Of a DNA stretch of 64,000 nucleotides, positions 11,805-26,800 are shown one piece after another. How positions within the stretch are numbered: the stretch's first letter is position 1; each line of letters starts with the position of its first letter. The notes beneath the pieces were generated by a model that was not told the DNA's origin, searched no databases, and was given only the letters and a program-made list of their open reading frames with translations. The stretch covers positions 25,153,820-25,217,819 of the forward strand of contig OY727096.1 in the NCBI GenBank assembly GCA_963402885.1, written 5' to 3'. Position numbers and translations under genes: made by a program. The stretch is from Antedon bifida. Its lineage: Eukaryota > Echinodermata > Crinoidea > Comatulida > Antedonidae.

Positions 11805-14800
11805 CTAATATGTTAGTTTGATGGAATTTCTCATTGATATCAAATCTTCTATTTTGCATGACCTTGAGATTCTGTTCAGCGCCCTCAATAGTTTAAGTCG
11901 TTCAGATGACGCTTCAAAATCTGCAGCTTTCTTCTTGGCAACCTTAATAATCTGCAAGAAAGATTTTGTTTTGTTGACACTCATTAAAGTATAAAGAGGT
12001 AATTTACGATCAGTTATCCAGCGTCCAACACACTGCGCCACAGGCTTTCCACCATCTCTCTAGTTATTTCTTTTTAAATTGTTGTCATCTGCAAACATTT
12101 TGTTTTTTGTACCTTGAAATTGAAGTAGCAAAGGATGTGACATTGCCTAGACGGTGATTCCAGCTCAAGTATCTGTATGGCACGCCATGTGTGGCAAAAT
12201 GTTTTTTTACAAAATAACCTAGGACTTGTACTATTAATTTAGCTGCATGGTGCACAGTACTTTTAAGCTAAAATCACACAATAATTTCTAATAAATTATA
12301 CAAGTGCTTTCTCTTTTCTTTGTACTTAAATATCATTTTTATGCTAAATTGTGTGCTTCACTGGGAAACTTGTACTTTTGTGCATGTCCAGGGAACAACA
12401 ATCATGTGTTGATCTAAACCTCAGATGATAAATATTTGATTCATTCAAGCGTTAAATGTTCAATTCTCTGTTGTATGCATACAATAGCCTGTCAGTAGTC
12501 ATATGAGGCCTGGCATCAAAAAACGGCGCAGAGTCGCAACCTGAACTTTTGAGATATTTAGCCTTAAAGTTCAGAATGTGAAAAACGGCCTAACCTATCC
12601 ATTTTAAAATTTCAATTAAAAACGATAATATAAACACTTTAACATATCAAACTCTTATTCATGAAAAAATATCACAAGTATGTGTATTTTGCAATTATTT
12701 AAGTCGTTTCCATGGAAAATCATTAGGAAATTGTATTTTTGTTCACTCAAAAATCAACTTTCTTTACTGTGCTTCTGTAAACAAACCGCTAACCCAAATC
12801 ATGTAATGTTTGGTACCTATCTAGCCAATGGAAATTGGTTTTATTAAGGTGTATATTTAGGAATTTAATCGTTATTTTTATCTATATATTTTTAAAAAAT
12901 AACAAAAAACATAATATTATGTACCATACAGCGATTAGTATTGAGAAGAAAATAGCGAGTTTTGCAGAGAGTCTTGTCGCGTTGATCGGCTGGCTAGCCC
13001 AGTTAATCGGCGTCGCTACTTCATTGTTTATTTTCTCAAAATGAAGATTTCCTGAGCTAGAAAGTGACTCGTATGTTTTCATTAATAACTCTTCATATAA
13101 TAAACCAATTTTAATAAACAAGGGCTCATTTTAAAGCTTATTAAATATAGATTATGAATATATAAAAATCTAAAATATGCGTCATATATATTTCTCACTT
13201 GAGAAATGGGATAAAAAAACACTCTTCCAAACCCCATCGCACCCCTCTCCGCCAGTGATAAAATGGTTAGACGTAGTACTTACTTCATCTGGGATGTTAG
13301 CTAGCCTAGCTGCATTAAACCCATAACTCTTTGGACATGCTCCCTTCACAAACTTGTACAGGAATGTGATTGTCTCTTGACTTGGATCGTCATCATTTTC
13401 GTTTTCAACCATACAAGCCTGAAAAAAAGTGGAAAAAATAATACTAAGAATAACAAAAGACTATTATACCACCTATTTACCTAAAAACAAAACTCAAAAT
13501 TTGCACAAATAGTTTTTTTTTCAAGTTAGTCTTTCAGCAGCCAGTTTTTCATTATCAACACATTTCGAAGGTATTGTATCGAGTTGATTTGTTGGTACTT
13601 GGTGCGTTGATCCCTTTGTAGTTCATAACAAATTAAAAAAATTATGTACAATTTAAAGGAGAACTGATGAAATCAAGGGTACATAAAAACACAATTACCA
13701 TATGGCCTAATTGTATATTTGGATCATGTGCAAAATCCTCAACGAGCGAGTGATAATGAGTTGAGAAAAGTGTTCTGCATTTGACGTTTTCTGTTAACTC
13801 TTTGACAACGGCACTAGCAATAGCTGTTCCATCATACGTCGCTGTCCCTCTGCCGAGTTCGTCTAGTAGCACTAACGAATGGGTTGTTGCGTGTTGTAGG
13901 ATGGAAGATGTTTCGCTCAGCTCAACAAAAAATGTACTTTCACCTACGAAATATGAATAAGAAAGAACAGTTTTAATATAAATGTATTTAAACTGTTATT
14001 GTATAATCAAAGAATATTAGGGAGAAACTAAATGTGTTTGCACAGTAAAAACCATAGACAAATAAAACATTTACCTGCCATAATATTGTCACTAGCCCCA
14101 AGTCGAGTGAAGATGCGATCTACTGGGGTCAAAGTACATGCTTCAGCTGGTACGTAGCATCCAAGTTGCGCAATAACCACCACTAGCCCAACTTGTCGCA
14201 TCAATGTTGACTTGCCACCCATATTTGGACCGGTAACCAGAACACAAGATCCAGATGCTGAACTATCGGAATCATTTTCCTGTTAAAAATTGTTTTATTT
14301 ACATAGTTATACATAAATGATTTAATGAATTCAATAAGCTATTCTGAATGAGTATAATTTGTGGACGTTGGCAGTCGCAGCTTTGTAGAGGGGCCCAATC
14401 CGTGATCAAAACTAGTTCCGTGATAATTAACATGATAATTGTGGGAACTAATAACGATGAAGATCCGAAATAACTTTCCCTTAAAATAGGGAACGTTAAA
14501 TATACATTTTTGTTACAAAATGTGTAGAATTCAAAATATATTCAATTGAAAGAGACGTACGTTTGCAATACCAATGTATGTATCGTTAGGAATGAAGTCA
14601 TCTCCACTTGCAGTGTGTGCGATACAGGCATGTCGGGCTTCTCTGATTGATATGAACGGCTGAAAAATGGAGAAAAATCAAACCATGTACACATATTTTA
14701 TTAGTAACGATTAATTAACCTTAGTTTTTTTACAAAAAATAAATGAAATCAAAAAATACTATATAAGACAGAAGAGGATGAAAATATCTCCAGATTTTAA

Positions 14801-17800
14801 TTTTAATTAAAAACAAAGACAAAAACAGAAAAAAGCAGAACTTTTTTATGCAGCTGATGAGAACCATATAATCTATTTTCCATGGCCATGACACAACATT
14901 GAAAAGTCAGTGGTGCAGTTGCAGAGTCGGAGAATTTGTAATGGGATTTAGCAAGTGCCACTACTATTAGTATTACTGACTGGCCTATGTTGATTTATTA
15001 AAATTGTTACAGAATAAACATTTTTTTTGTCATACCTTCTCATCATTTCCAGGTAGAACAAGCTTTGGTCTGCACATGCCTGGTGCCTGGCTATAAGACG
15101 TTAGGCTAAGCAAGACATCTAGCACAGAAAGGCACTGAACACATGCCTGCCACTCTTCATAACTATGGACAAAAGAAAATGTTATTAATTAACAGCAAAA
15201 AAACGTACAAGCAAGTGTGGCCAGTCCAGTCAAACGGTCTTTACTTTATTTATTACAGTATGTATTTACAGGTTTTTACACTGGTTTGCAATGAAAAAAA
15301 AAAGGCATTATCGCATTTTTCAGAATTTGAATTTCATCCTCACCCCACTCTCTCAGTATACAAACTTAAAAACACAATCGAAACTTACTTTTCATCAAAC
15401 TGGTGGAATACCGCCCTCATGGAGTCTTTTAGGGCACTGTCTCTCCGATCTTCCGCAGCCATCGTATTTTCCAGCAGTTCTTTGATTTCATTAGTCCAAT
15501 ACCTTTTGAAGCCTTTCTTCTGAGATTGTAGATCATACTCGTCTGGAGTGTGCCGAGAGAGGGCGCTTTCAGGAATTTCAAGCTGAAAGCGGTTCTTTCC
15601 GGTTCCCCAATATGTAATTTTCTGTAAACAAGAAATTATTAGAAATTGAAGGTTCCATGGTAATCCATGGTAATAGGGTTAAAAATAATTACTATGTTTG
15701 GACCAAAGTTTGTACATAATGGAATAACACATGAATATTCGCAATAAATTATTAATTCTTGTTTACTGTAAATTGTAACAGGAAAATGTGAAACAGAATC
15801 TCATGTGTTCAACACATGTGATGACTGTATAAAGCTCTGTCTACACTATCAAACTTTATGGGATAAAAAAATATGATGTATATGGACATGATGATGTCAT
15901 ATCACTACCATATTTAAGCATAGCACTACCATATTTAAGCATAGCACTACCATATCTGGGCACATCATACTATTTTTGTCAAACTAGTTTAATAGTATAG
16001 ACAGAATAATAGACCCTAACCACCTTTCTGTTAATGGAATTTTCAACTTTTAATGTATTTTTTAAAAATTTTTTTACAAATTTGGATGAATAAATAAATG
16101 AAACTAAAACCTAAAACTGAAACCCTACTCTTCACCTAACCTTGACATTTATGGAAATTGCCCGATACTGGACAAAATAAGTTTTTACTAGGTACGAACT
16201 TACGCTACAGCCAAGACGTTTCTTTTGACGTTCCAACACAGCATTTAGCTCACGGTTTAACCCCTTGATGTCAGCAATGGCTGTGTCATAGTCTTGGTTG
16301 ACTCCTGGACTTGGAACAATAGCTCCCTGTTGCTTAGCTTTTTTGTGATCAAATGCATGCTAAGCAAGAAGGAAAAGTAAATGTGTTAAATTGTATTAGA
16401 ATATCTTTGTTTTTTTGTTTTATCTAAGTCTGTTAGTTTTTTGTTTTATCTCTGTTGGTTGGATTTCTTCCACCTTATTGCAATTTTCTTTAAATGAATA
16501 CAAATCAAATTGTTCGAAGTTGTTTGAAATTGTTGAAGACAGATAAAACAATTATAAACAGAGGAAATTAATCGCACACAAGGAAAATAAAAATTGATAA
16601 ATATGATTCATAATTAACAAAAAGAAATAAAGTTTAAAATACGTTATCAACTTACTTCAAAGAAACGAAGTAGCTTCGCAAGGTCTGGAAAATTTCCTTG
16701 AGATTCTGGACCCGATAAAGTAACGCTTTTGTTTAAAAGTGTTGATCTAAAATTGATTAATAATATTTAAGTATTTGGTTAAAGATGTATTGTCCCCAAA
16801 AACATGAAAAATTAATGTTAATAAAACCAGACTTTAAATAGGCCATTTTGCAGCTTTAATAAAGTTATTCACTTCTGTAAAAAAAACACCCAAAAATGAT
16901 TTCACTGATAAAAAGACAAAAGAAACGTTTAATTTTAACCAAACACCATTACAATTTAAGTATTTTTTGCTTTAAAATGTTTTCATTCATTCATCATTCT
17001 TTTTTTCGATCCAGTGAATAACTATTATGTGACATTAAAATGGCATATTAATGCTTTAAACTACAGCTTTTTCACTTAAATAATTTTTTTCCAATCAAAA
17101 TTTTCGTCAAATAATTATTATGGAACATCAAAAACATTTGAAAAATTATTTTTCAGAGGGACAATCTTTAACTAATAGATTTATATCAGTAGAAATCTCC
17201 CCTTTGGGACATGCCTGTTCAGGAAACACTGTTTATTAAGGTGATACTTTCCAGTGTGAAACAAACAAAGGGGAATGTATACACATGTACACTATGGCCA
17301 ACCCCTTATTCAGGGGTAGAAAATCTACCGCAATGTTAACAAACAATTTACATTTATATCATAAATAATTAATATCATTTATTTAAGTAAATTAATTTGC
17401 CATAAAAAATGTTTATGGTACACCATGTACACCAGGAAATAAATAAATAAATAAGTAAATAAAATTAGATGCAATAAAGTAAACACTCCAATAAACAAGT
17501 TTATGGGAGAAAATAAAAGACAGAAAGATCAGTAAAAGATAAAAACAGGACAAATGAATAAAATTCTGGGGACAACAGAGAAAATTTGCCTCTGGAGTTT
17601 AAAAATAGTATTTACTTGCTTTTAAAAAAAAAGTTTATAAAGGTTATTCCATACGCCTTTAGGGTATGTTCACATCTAAGTGGGTGCTTTCTTTTGTTAA
17701 TCAAGGTCACATTATAATTAGCGTCGTAACAGCAAATTTTTCTGACTTGATTTACTAGACGTTTTTATTAAAAACTGCAATTCAGAATGAATTTGAGGTC

Positions 17801-20800
17801 AAAATTATTAATGTGTGACTTTCTCATCATAACTGAAATAATTTGAGCTTTCATAACGAACAAAATTTCAGTTTTGTAAGCGATTTAGTTTCGTAAGAGA
17901 TGGCTTCCACTAATCGTTTACTAAACCACCAACCTAAAACCATAACTCTGTAGGTCTGAACACACGCTTAGCTGCATTGTATCATTGGCCTTGATGTACC
18001 AGTTCTAATAGAGTTCAATTCAAATTACAGAGTGAATTAAATATTTTTGTAATTGTTCATAATTCTATGAAGTCACATGTTTACATATTTAATTTGAACA
18101 AAAATTTAAGCATGAATTACCGCAGTGTACCATATGTATACAGAAACTAGAGAAGACAAGTACATAACATTAGACATTGATTCTTTTTTATCAATCATCC
18201 GTTATGACAGACAACCCTACCGTTTACATATTTTTGGACACAACAAAGGCGATATGAACAATGCACTTACTCTTCAGTGATTCACGCAATTGAGCAATTG
18301 ATAAAACCCAATAAACACATTCTATGTTGAATGAGTCAGTTTAATATAAATACCATTTTGGCTAATATTATTACTTAATTCCCTTTTGTACTATTGGGGC
18401 ATAGGGTCATGTATGCGGCTTCCATAACAAAGTGATTAGGGACTTTATGAAACATGGCAGGAAGCCACAGGACGGTGATCATGAATAATTTATGCAAGAG
18501 CTTTAACAAAGTGGGCGGAGCTTAGCGTGAAATTCCGTCGTCTTAACTTTTTGAGAACGATAAAGTTGCCATTTTCCCGTTTACGGAGAACGACTACAAA
18601 TAATGTACATATAACCTTAAATATACAGTTCAAATTACACTTAAACGTGGAATTTTCAAAACTCTAAATAATATTTGAACTTCTAATTTAATTGTTTAAT
18701 GAAATAACATTTTTATTGGGTTAAAATGGCTGTGTTAAAAGCGGCGTTTGAATACGAGGCCCTAGCTTGGAAGGCTAGGCCTATGCTGTATCACCAGAAC
18801 CAAGCAATTCAAAAGGGCCCTGCGCTGCGAGACAGGGGAGGGAGAGACTACCGGTCATCGTCTTCGCGCAACGGTTCGCAACTAATAAAACGGCTATGTT
18901 GACTTAGACTGTATATGATTTTACGCTCTAGCGAACACAGGATATTCGTCGTCCTCCCCTAACCGTCGTGTTTCGTAAAGTCCCTATTGACTGGTAAAGT
19001 CATAACCCAATACAGTGAGAATGCAGGAAATATTTTAGTCAGTGTAGCATAGGCAAATTGTTTATGAGATGAATAAAGAGAAATTATGTTAATTTCTACA
19101 CAAATATTATTATATATACGCATTTATCAAATGGTATATAGCCAAAAACACAACACAAAACTATGTCTCCTACTCCATATTCAGATTGATCAGCAGTTAT
19201 ATGTTTAAATCAAAATGTTCTCTCTAAATGGATCAGATCACCCTTAGTCTTTTCGAAAGATGCACTGGGAATGTATAGTCAGATGTCCTTATCTGAGAAT
19301 TGCTTTGAAGCTGTGCCAATATTATGACTGTGGTTAAAATTATTCATTTTTCAATGTTATTGTTTCACATAAAAAATTAATCATTATTATTTGACAAGTT
19401 CTCTGTGTGGATACTCAAATAAAGTCAAAAGAGGGCTCTAAGGACATTACATTTGTGTTGTGGTACAGTACAACACTTATACATATTATACCTAAGAACT
19501 GTACATTGTAAATATTAAGTGTAAATAAAATTTAAATAAACTTCCTAAAAATGAAATAAAGGCCAGAAATAATTACAGCATACACATTAGTCCTGAAAAG
19601 AACTGTACATTGTAAATATTAAGTGTTAATAAAGGTTAAATAAACTTCCTAAAAACAAAATAAAGGCCAGAAATAAAAACATAATTTTAGTTTAGGCACT
19701 AATGTTATACATACAGTACTCACTTAAATTCTTTGTTCTCAAATAGTTTAGTGATTCTCATCGCACTTTTAAACCCTTCCAATGTCACCAAAAAGTCCTC
19801 AATTTTCTTTTTACTGTAGGTGACATCTTCAAAAAAGATGGCACGACTATCAGGGTGATTGTTTCCTTTTCTTTTTAAACCAAGTGAGTGGATTCTGGTT
19901 TTAAAAAAAATTAAAAGCAATAATTGATTTAGAATATGTAGATGGATACAATAATACATAATATTCTGTGGCCGTATTGACCGTTCATACTTAAATGAGA
20001 TATTTCCCTTTAAGTTCAATATTAAGTTATTTCACTTAACTCAATATATATTTAAGTCTTAAATTGTATTTACTTAGATAGATAGATTCATTTATTTGTT
20101 TATTTTAAGTGTTTCCCTTAGCCTAAGTGTGAATGCGGCCACTGGAACTCTAAGCGCTATAGGGCTTTAATATTGTGAGACATCAAAATGCTGTACATAC
20201 AAACTGAAAAACTATCCATGCCAAAAAAAACCCCTAAATCTAAGTATGGGGATATACCCTCATTGCTAACCAGGAATTCAGTCAAATTCATCCCTGGTCA
20301 GCACCAGTTTTGTCTTGATCATCACCGACTCGAGATTCTCCTACCTTAGTAAGGTAAAAAAAGAAACTAGTCGGCATTTAGATGATATATTATCAACTAC
20401 ATAATTGAAAAAATAAATGAATATACAGTAGGTACTCCAGGCTGTGTTGCTCTTTTATTCATGGAAGATGAATATGATGACAGCCTTTATTTTAAAAACC
20501 TGCTCTAAAACATACTTGCTTAAGAGTCTATCAAGGTCTGGTAGTTTAATGAGGATCTCTTTTACTTCTCCTACAATTTCAGGGGCAGACAACAGATCTT
20601 CAATACTATTTAATCTGTAAAATATAATATTTGGAAATATATCATCGGTGAAAAAAACGTTTCTGTGGATTTTAAACTGCACGTTTATTTCTATCTAAGA
20701 TATATCATCCCCCTGAATAAAAATATGTTCTATTAAATAGGCCATTTAATGTCACATAATAGATAATTCAGTTGGAATGAAACCATTGTTTTGCTAAGAA

Positions 20801-23800
20801 TATTTTTAAAGCTCTGTCTACACTATTAAACTAGTTTGGCAAAAATAGTGTGATGTGTCCATATATGGTAGTGATATGCCCAAATATGGTAGTGATATGA
20901 CGTCATCATGTCCATATATGGGCACATCACATTTTTTGACACAAAAAGTTTGAAAGTATATACAGAGCTTTAAACCCATTTTCTCTTCACCTGTCATTTA
21001 TTGCGTCTGGATTGCATAGAGGGGCACAGAGCCACTGCTTGAACAAACGCTTGCCGAATGGCGTTGAACATTGTTCCATTGTGCCAAGTAACGTTCCTTC
21101 AGTGGTTCCTGTGAGCTTATTCTCTAAAATATCCAGATTGGCCAGTGTCACGCCATCTAAAACCTGCAAGAACACATTAAATATTGTACACGATTGGTTG
21201 AAAAGGTATTGCAGATCACAGCCAACTCTTCTGGACTCTATTCCCTGGAAAACCCAACTTTACTAGTGTTTTAAAAATATTACTTACCATGTGTCTATTT
21301 CTAGTTGTGAAGTCAGTTGGAATGTTTTTAATTTCAATACTATCTTTGTCATCTACTGGTACATATGTGGTAAAATTCTTCATGGACAACAGTTCCTGGT
21401 GTAGGTAACATTTCTTTAAATACCTACAAAATTAAATAAATTTATATAAATACAATGGCTTCTGACTAAATTACAATGTATTCATTATTGATGTTATTAT
21501 TCTAGTTAATTGAAAATTATGGCCAGATGAAAATATAAAAGAAAGAAATGTTACGATTAACTTTAATTCTTACCAAATACAAGCCCCAAAAGCACTGAGA
21601 GCAAGTTCCTTTCCTTCCCTTGGTGTCAAACCAAGAGAGTCTCCTATAAATAAATGAACATTAAATGTCATTAAACATGATATGCCAATATGTATTACAT
21701 ATTCAGGATTGAAGACTAAAATGAGACACAGTTTATAGTTATACTAATCTTGATGTTTTGCTGTTATATTGAGTTGTGGAGTTGGGAATAAATGACTTTC
21801 TATATCTACCAGTTCGAGTATAAAGAGATCTAATACGGACTAATGATGGGAGAAATTCGTATTCTAAAAATAAGGGATGAGACGGTTGTGCGAGTATACG
21901 CTCTACCATTTTAAGGATCTTACTGTAAGATCCTTAAAATGGTGTAAGATCCTTAAAATGGTAGAGCGTATACTCGCATATATATAACTACATATTTACA
22001 TTACATTGCAATGTATTACTGAGATGCTGCTATTTTTGTGTGTCTATACATAGGCTAGGGCTACTTTAAATCATGTGTATAAAACGGTCTTGTCTATTTG
22101 CCTAGATCTCCTTTACCCGAGTACCAATACACTACATCCCCACTTATTACCTAGTTTTGTACTCTAGTGGTATAACACATATAACTATAAATGTAGTTAC
22201 TAATGTTGTGAAGTTAAACCTCTTACAAGAAATTCCTAATGTTGCTTACCCTCTGCTACCAATCCTTGTAGAGTTTCTGGCCATTTTGTTACGTTTTGTC
22301 CACCATCACTATTACCCTCCTCATTACCCATCATATAGTTCTCTTCTACAAAATGTTTCAATGTTTTTTCAGCAGACCAGAACTGGCTCCCCGGTGCCAG
22401 TGGCTCTTTTAATACTGATAGTAAGTTGTTGTTAAGAATCTGTTGTGTTTGCGACTGTTGTTTTCCTCTTTCGAACAAAACCTACAAAAAGATTTTGAAT
22501 TATTATTTATTTTTAAATACTTCTTTATATTGGGTGTGACCTCTTCAGTACAGGAGTGTTCTAAAAAAGCTTGAATGCTCACCTGAGCTGGTGTATAGTG
22601 AGCAAGTAATGTCCGAATACGAGAGCAGTGCCGGTCATCTTGAAACTGACCAATCTGCAAGATTGAATCGAAACACTTTCAAATTGTCTGAAACATTACA
22701 ACCTGTGTGGTTAAGGAGCTGTGGGAAGAAATATCGTAATGCATTGCGACGGGCAGGTTAGCCTGGAATCTCACCTTTAAAATCTTCTAAACAGCCTTAA
22801 TGCTTATTTTACAGCCTTCTAACAAGACTAATTTCAATACAGCACCATAACCAAACCCTTCGAAGGTACCTTTGGATGCCTAAAGTAGTATTTGCATTTT
22901 TTCTTCTTTTTTTTTGTAATCAGTCAAAAACAACCAATCAACATTCATTGGTTTCTATCAAAGGTACATAGATAAACAATACAAAAATAAAATATAAAAT
23001 GAAACATTATCATTAATAGAGACACAAATACAATACTATTAACAGAGAAACAATTATTTCTAGGCTAAAGGTTGGGTTCGAAAGAAAGACTAGGCTCTGA
23101 AACTGACCTAACAAAGCCACTATATAACAAACAGACTCAAGATGAAAGAGGGTATGTGTTTAAAATTCAACAATAAAATGCGATTTACATGAAATTTCCC
23201 GATTGATGTGTCTATAAAACAAACACCGTAATTTGTTCCACCTGATGCTGTGTCGTTAGATGGTCTTTCAGCAATTGATAGTAAATAGTTGTTCTTCGCA
23301 TCGCACGAGACCCCGTCAATGAAACTAAATGTTCTTGTTCCTAAATGGATATTTAGATAGAAATGAAATCAATTTTTGGTAAGTGAATGCTTTGTTGTTT
23401 TAAAAATAACAGACAATGTATTTGGTAAGTAAGAATCATTAATCACCAAGTTACATCTTAATAATATCTTTATTGTCCAAGGTATACACTACAAATGGAG
23501 ATATGGGCTGGGTCCTATTGGCCTGATTTAGCTGTAGTCCAGTGCCTAGCCGACCTTAATGATGCTTTTTAACAAACTGTCATGCAGAGGTTTGGGGGAG
23601 TGGAGAGGCATCTTTACATTTTACAGTTACACAGTGTAACTTTACAGGAGTTAATCATATTTAGCATGTAAAACTCTCAAATTAGAGACCTTGATTAAAA
23701 TGAATCATTTAATTACCTAATGTAGTAACCCTGCAAGCCTCTCGCTTCACTACCTTGTCAAACTTTGTTGCGCCACCACCCACTAAAACAAAACAAAAAG

Positions 23801-26800
23801 TTTCTTTAATATTTATATATGAAAAAGACTGTAACAATAATAAACCATTATGATCCGATATTCAATAATACAACATCACAAATTAGGACAGATTCTAACC
23901 ATAATTAATATAACACTATTCCAATTTCACATATTAGCTTGTTTTAAAAACATGGACTGGTTTGCAGAAACACACAAATATATAATGCTGTTGCTTCGCA
24001 GTCTTTAATAGTAACAAATATTGGAACACATCTCACTTTTTCGACAACGCTCTTGCATATCGTTTGGCGTTTCAGTTTGCTCAACACGCAGTACACGGTA
24101 TCCTTTCTGAACCAATGTTTCACTGTAGCGGCCGAAGGCAATCTCTGGAAAACCGCAATGGGCTATTCCACCCTACAACAAATGGTCATATTGTTCAAAT
24201 AATGTACACAAAGATAGAGATATTAGTATTACACACGGCATGTACAATACAAAATGCAACCATACAGCAAGGCCCAGATACAGCTATTTAACAAGTCTAA
24301 GTTTCAATACCTTCATATATATTATTCCTAATTCTTTGACTCCAATATCAGCATCTAGGTGGTATAACTCATAAAACTTTCCCATCTATGAATAAACAAA
24401 AATTCATTAACAATTATAACAAATTAACAAACATATAGGCCATGTGCATCAAGAAAAAAATTGCTGACCTCAACCTATGACCTGACCCAGGTTCATACCA
24501 CATGGAAATTGTAGATGTAGATTACCCAAAAGAAACTTGCTAAACAATTGTATACAGAGTTTAAAGGGCACACATAATTTAGTCACTGCAGTAGAATACT
24601 TTTGACATGGTGCCTAAAGCAGTTGTTCAAATAAATACAATTTTAGGACTCTACCTTAAAGAACATTACTGAATCATAATACTTAGACTTCATTTCCCAC
24701 CATTGTCTCATAGCCTAAAAAGAAAAAAAATATAACATATAAATCTACATGGGTGTCCACTATAATAACATTGGCAAATGTCACTTATTTAGTTTATATA
24801 TACAGTAGAATTCCTATTAGAATCCTTATCTTTGGGACTCAAAAAAGTGCCCCCTTAATTCACTGAAAAAAAGATAGGATGTAGTGTTGAAACATATATT
24901 GCTCTTTATTTGTTTTATGAAAGTGTCTCCTTAATCCAGTGAAAAAAAGTCAGATGTAGTGTTAAAACATATTATTGCTTCTCACTGCATTACATTACTT
25001 ACCGGTGTGCACTTGTCGAGGAATGATTTAGGAACGTAGAGAGTTGAAGTGTCATAATCTGGGTCACCATGCACCAGTCCTTTCAGGTCTCTGTAAGATA
25101 CATACAGTCAAAAAGATTGTTTTTTTCATTTCAAATCTTTGCTATATTCAGACTAAAATGTGACATGCATCATAACTAGCCTAACTTTCATAAAGTCTAC
25201 ATCAAAAATAATTTCACACCTATATCACAGAACATATGACAATGTTGTCCTCCTGAAAAAGAATGTACCTTTACTGTCTAAACTAATTTATAGACTTATC
25301 CACTCCAAGAAACCTCTTTACAGCACAGAGAACAGTACTTTAATTTGCATACCACAATGCATTATTAACCTCCTGGATCTTTAAAGTTTCCTTACAACCC
25401 TTATAGTAAATTTTACTATAGTTTTTAAATAACAAAAATGTTTACTTTCGCTTCCCATCTTTCAACCAATCATACGTCTGATGGGGATATTTGGCTTCTC
25501 CATCTTCTGTGGGAGGACCAGATGGGGAAGAAACCTAAAGATGACAAAAATAGCTTTTTAGGTTTTATTAAAGGATAGAAAACAGAATCATATATTACTT
25601 GGATATAGTTGGTGATGCATTAATGGAGGAAAACAAATATTAGATTTAAAAAATTGGTTGGAAATTGAAAGAAAGACAAACTTATTCCTAGAGAGGATCT
25701 AAACTCAAAAGTGTCAGTTTCAAAGCCTATGCAAACCATGCATTACAATTAAATGGTTAATACTGTGTAGTGTAGTATTTACAGCGAAAAACAAAACAAT
25801 TCAAACCTCAGCTTTGAATGATGACAGCTTTGACTTTGTTGCTAGGCTGACTGAAGGGGAGCTTTTAACTGCAGAAGGTGTGAAAGTTGCCCTTGGTGTG
25901 AGTGTTGTAGGTGTTTTTGGTGCGAGTGTCACAGGTGTCTTTGGTGTTGCAATGACCTCTGTGATGCTTCTCTTAACCGCTCTGTTACCTGGAGCCGAAG
26001 AAACACTTGGTTTTGTGCTTCGTTTACGTTTTCTAGATTTCTGAAATTAAAACAGTTAAAAAATTATATTTAAATGCGATTACTGGAAGTGATTTTATGA
26101 ATTTGGGTGTCCAAACTCCTATTGTATTTAAAAATTATAATTCTAGGTTAAACCAGAAAATAGTATGCAAGCTTGTCAGTTTATACTGTAATGATAGAAT
26201 AAATTAAACCATCAACCTTGACCTTTTGCCTTTAATATTTAGTTTAGTGCATCATTTACCTGTGGAGTTTCAGGATCTGAATTGACTGAACTGTCTTCCT
26301 CCTCTTCTTCCACGCCACTACTCTCATTATCTGATTCTTCTTCATCTTCTTCTCCCGGTTTAAATTCATCTCCTGTTTTTGAAAAAAATCCCAACATTTT
26401 AGCGAATTATCGGTAGTAATTCAAAGGTTTCTGGTAACTGGCACCGAACTAATACAGATTAACTAACATCTTTACATGTTCACATACCACACTATGCTGT
26501 AATAGCTTCTGCGATGATGCAATATTGTAATAATTGGAGTCATTGCAGAAGCTCTCACAACAGTGAAAGGTATGTGCGTGAGGATATTCTTTTAGCATTT
26601 CAAACTGTGTCTATAGTAAGGAATTGGAAATGGTAGGTAGAATGTGATTGAGAGAATCACCTACCATCAGATTCTTCACTGCCAGATTCCACTACAATTC
26701 TGCGTCGCTTTTTTGACTGGACAACTGCAGATCTCCTTGGCCTCTTATTGTCCTTTGTATCTTCCTTGACAGCTTCCTCTACATTCTCTTCTGAATCATT

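Noticed and set aside
12835-13121. Opposite-strand frames at 12.8-13.1 kb
   Set aside because: They lie in MSH6 intron 28 and have no domain or splice evidence.
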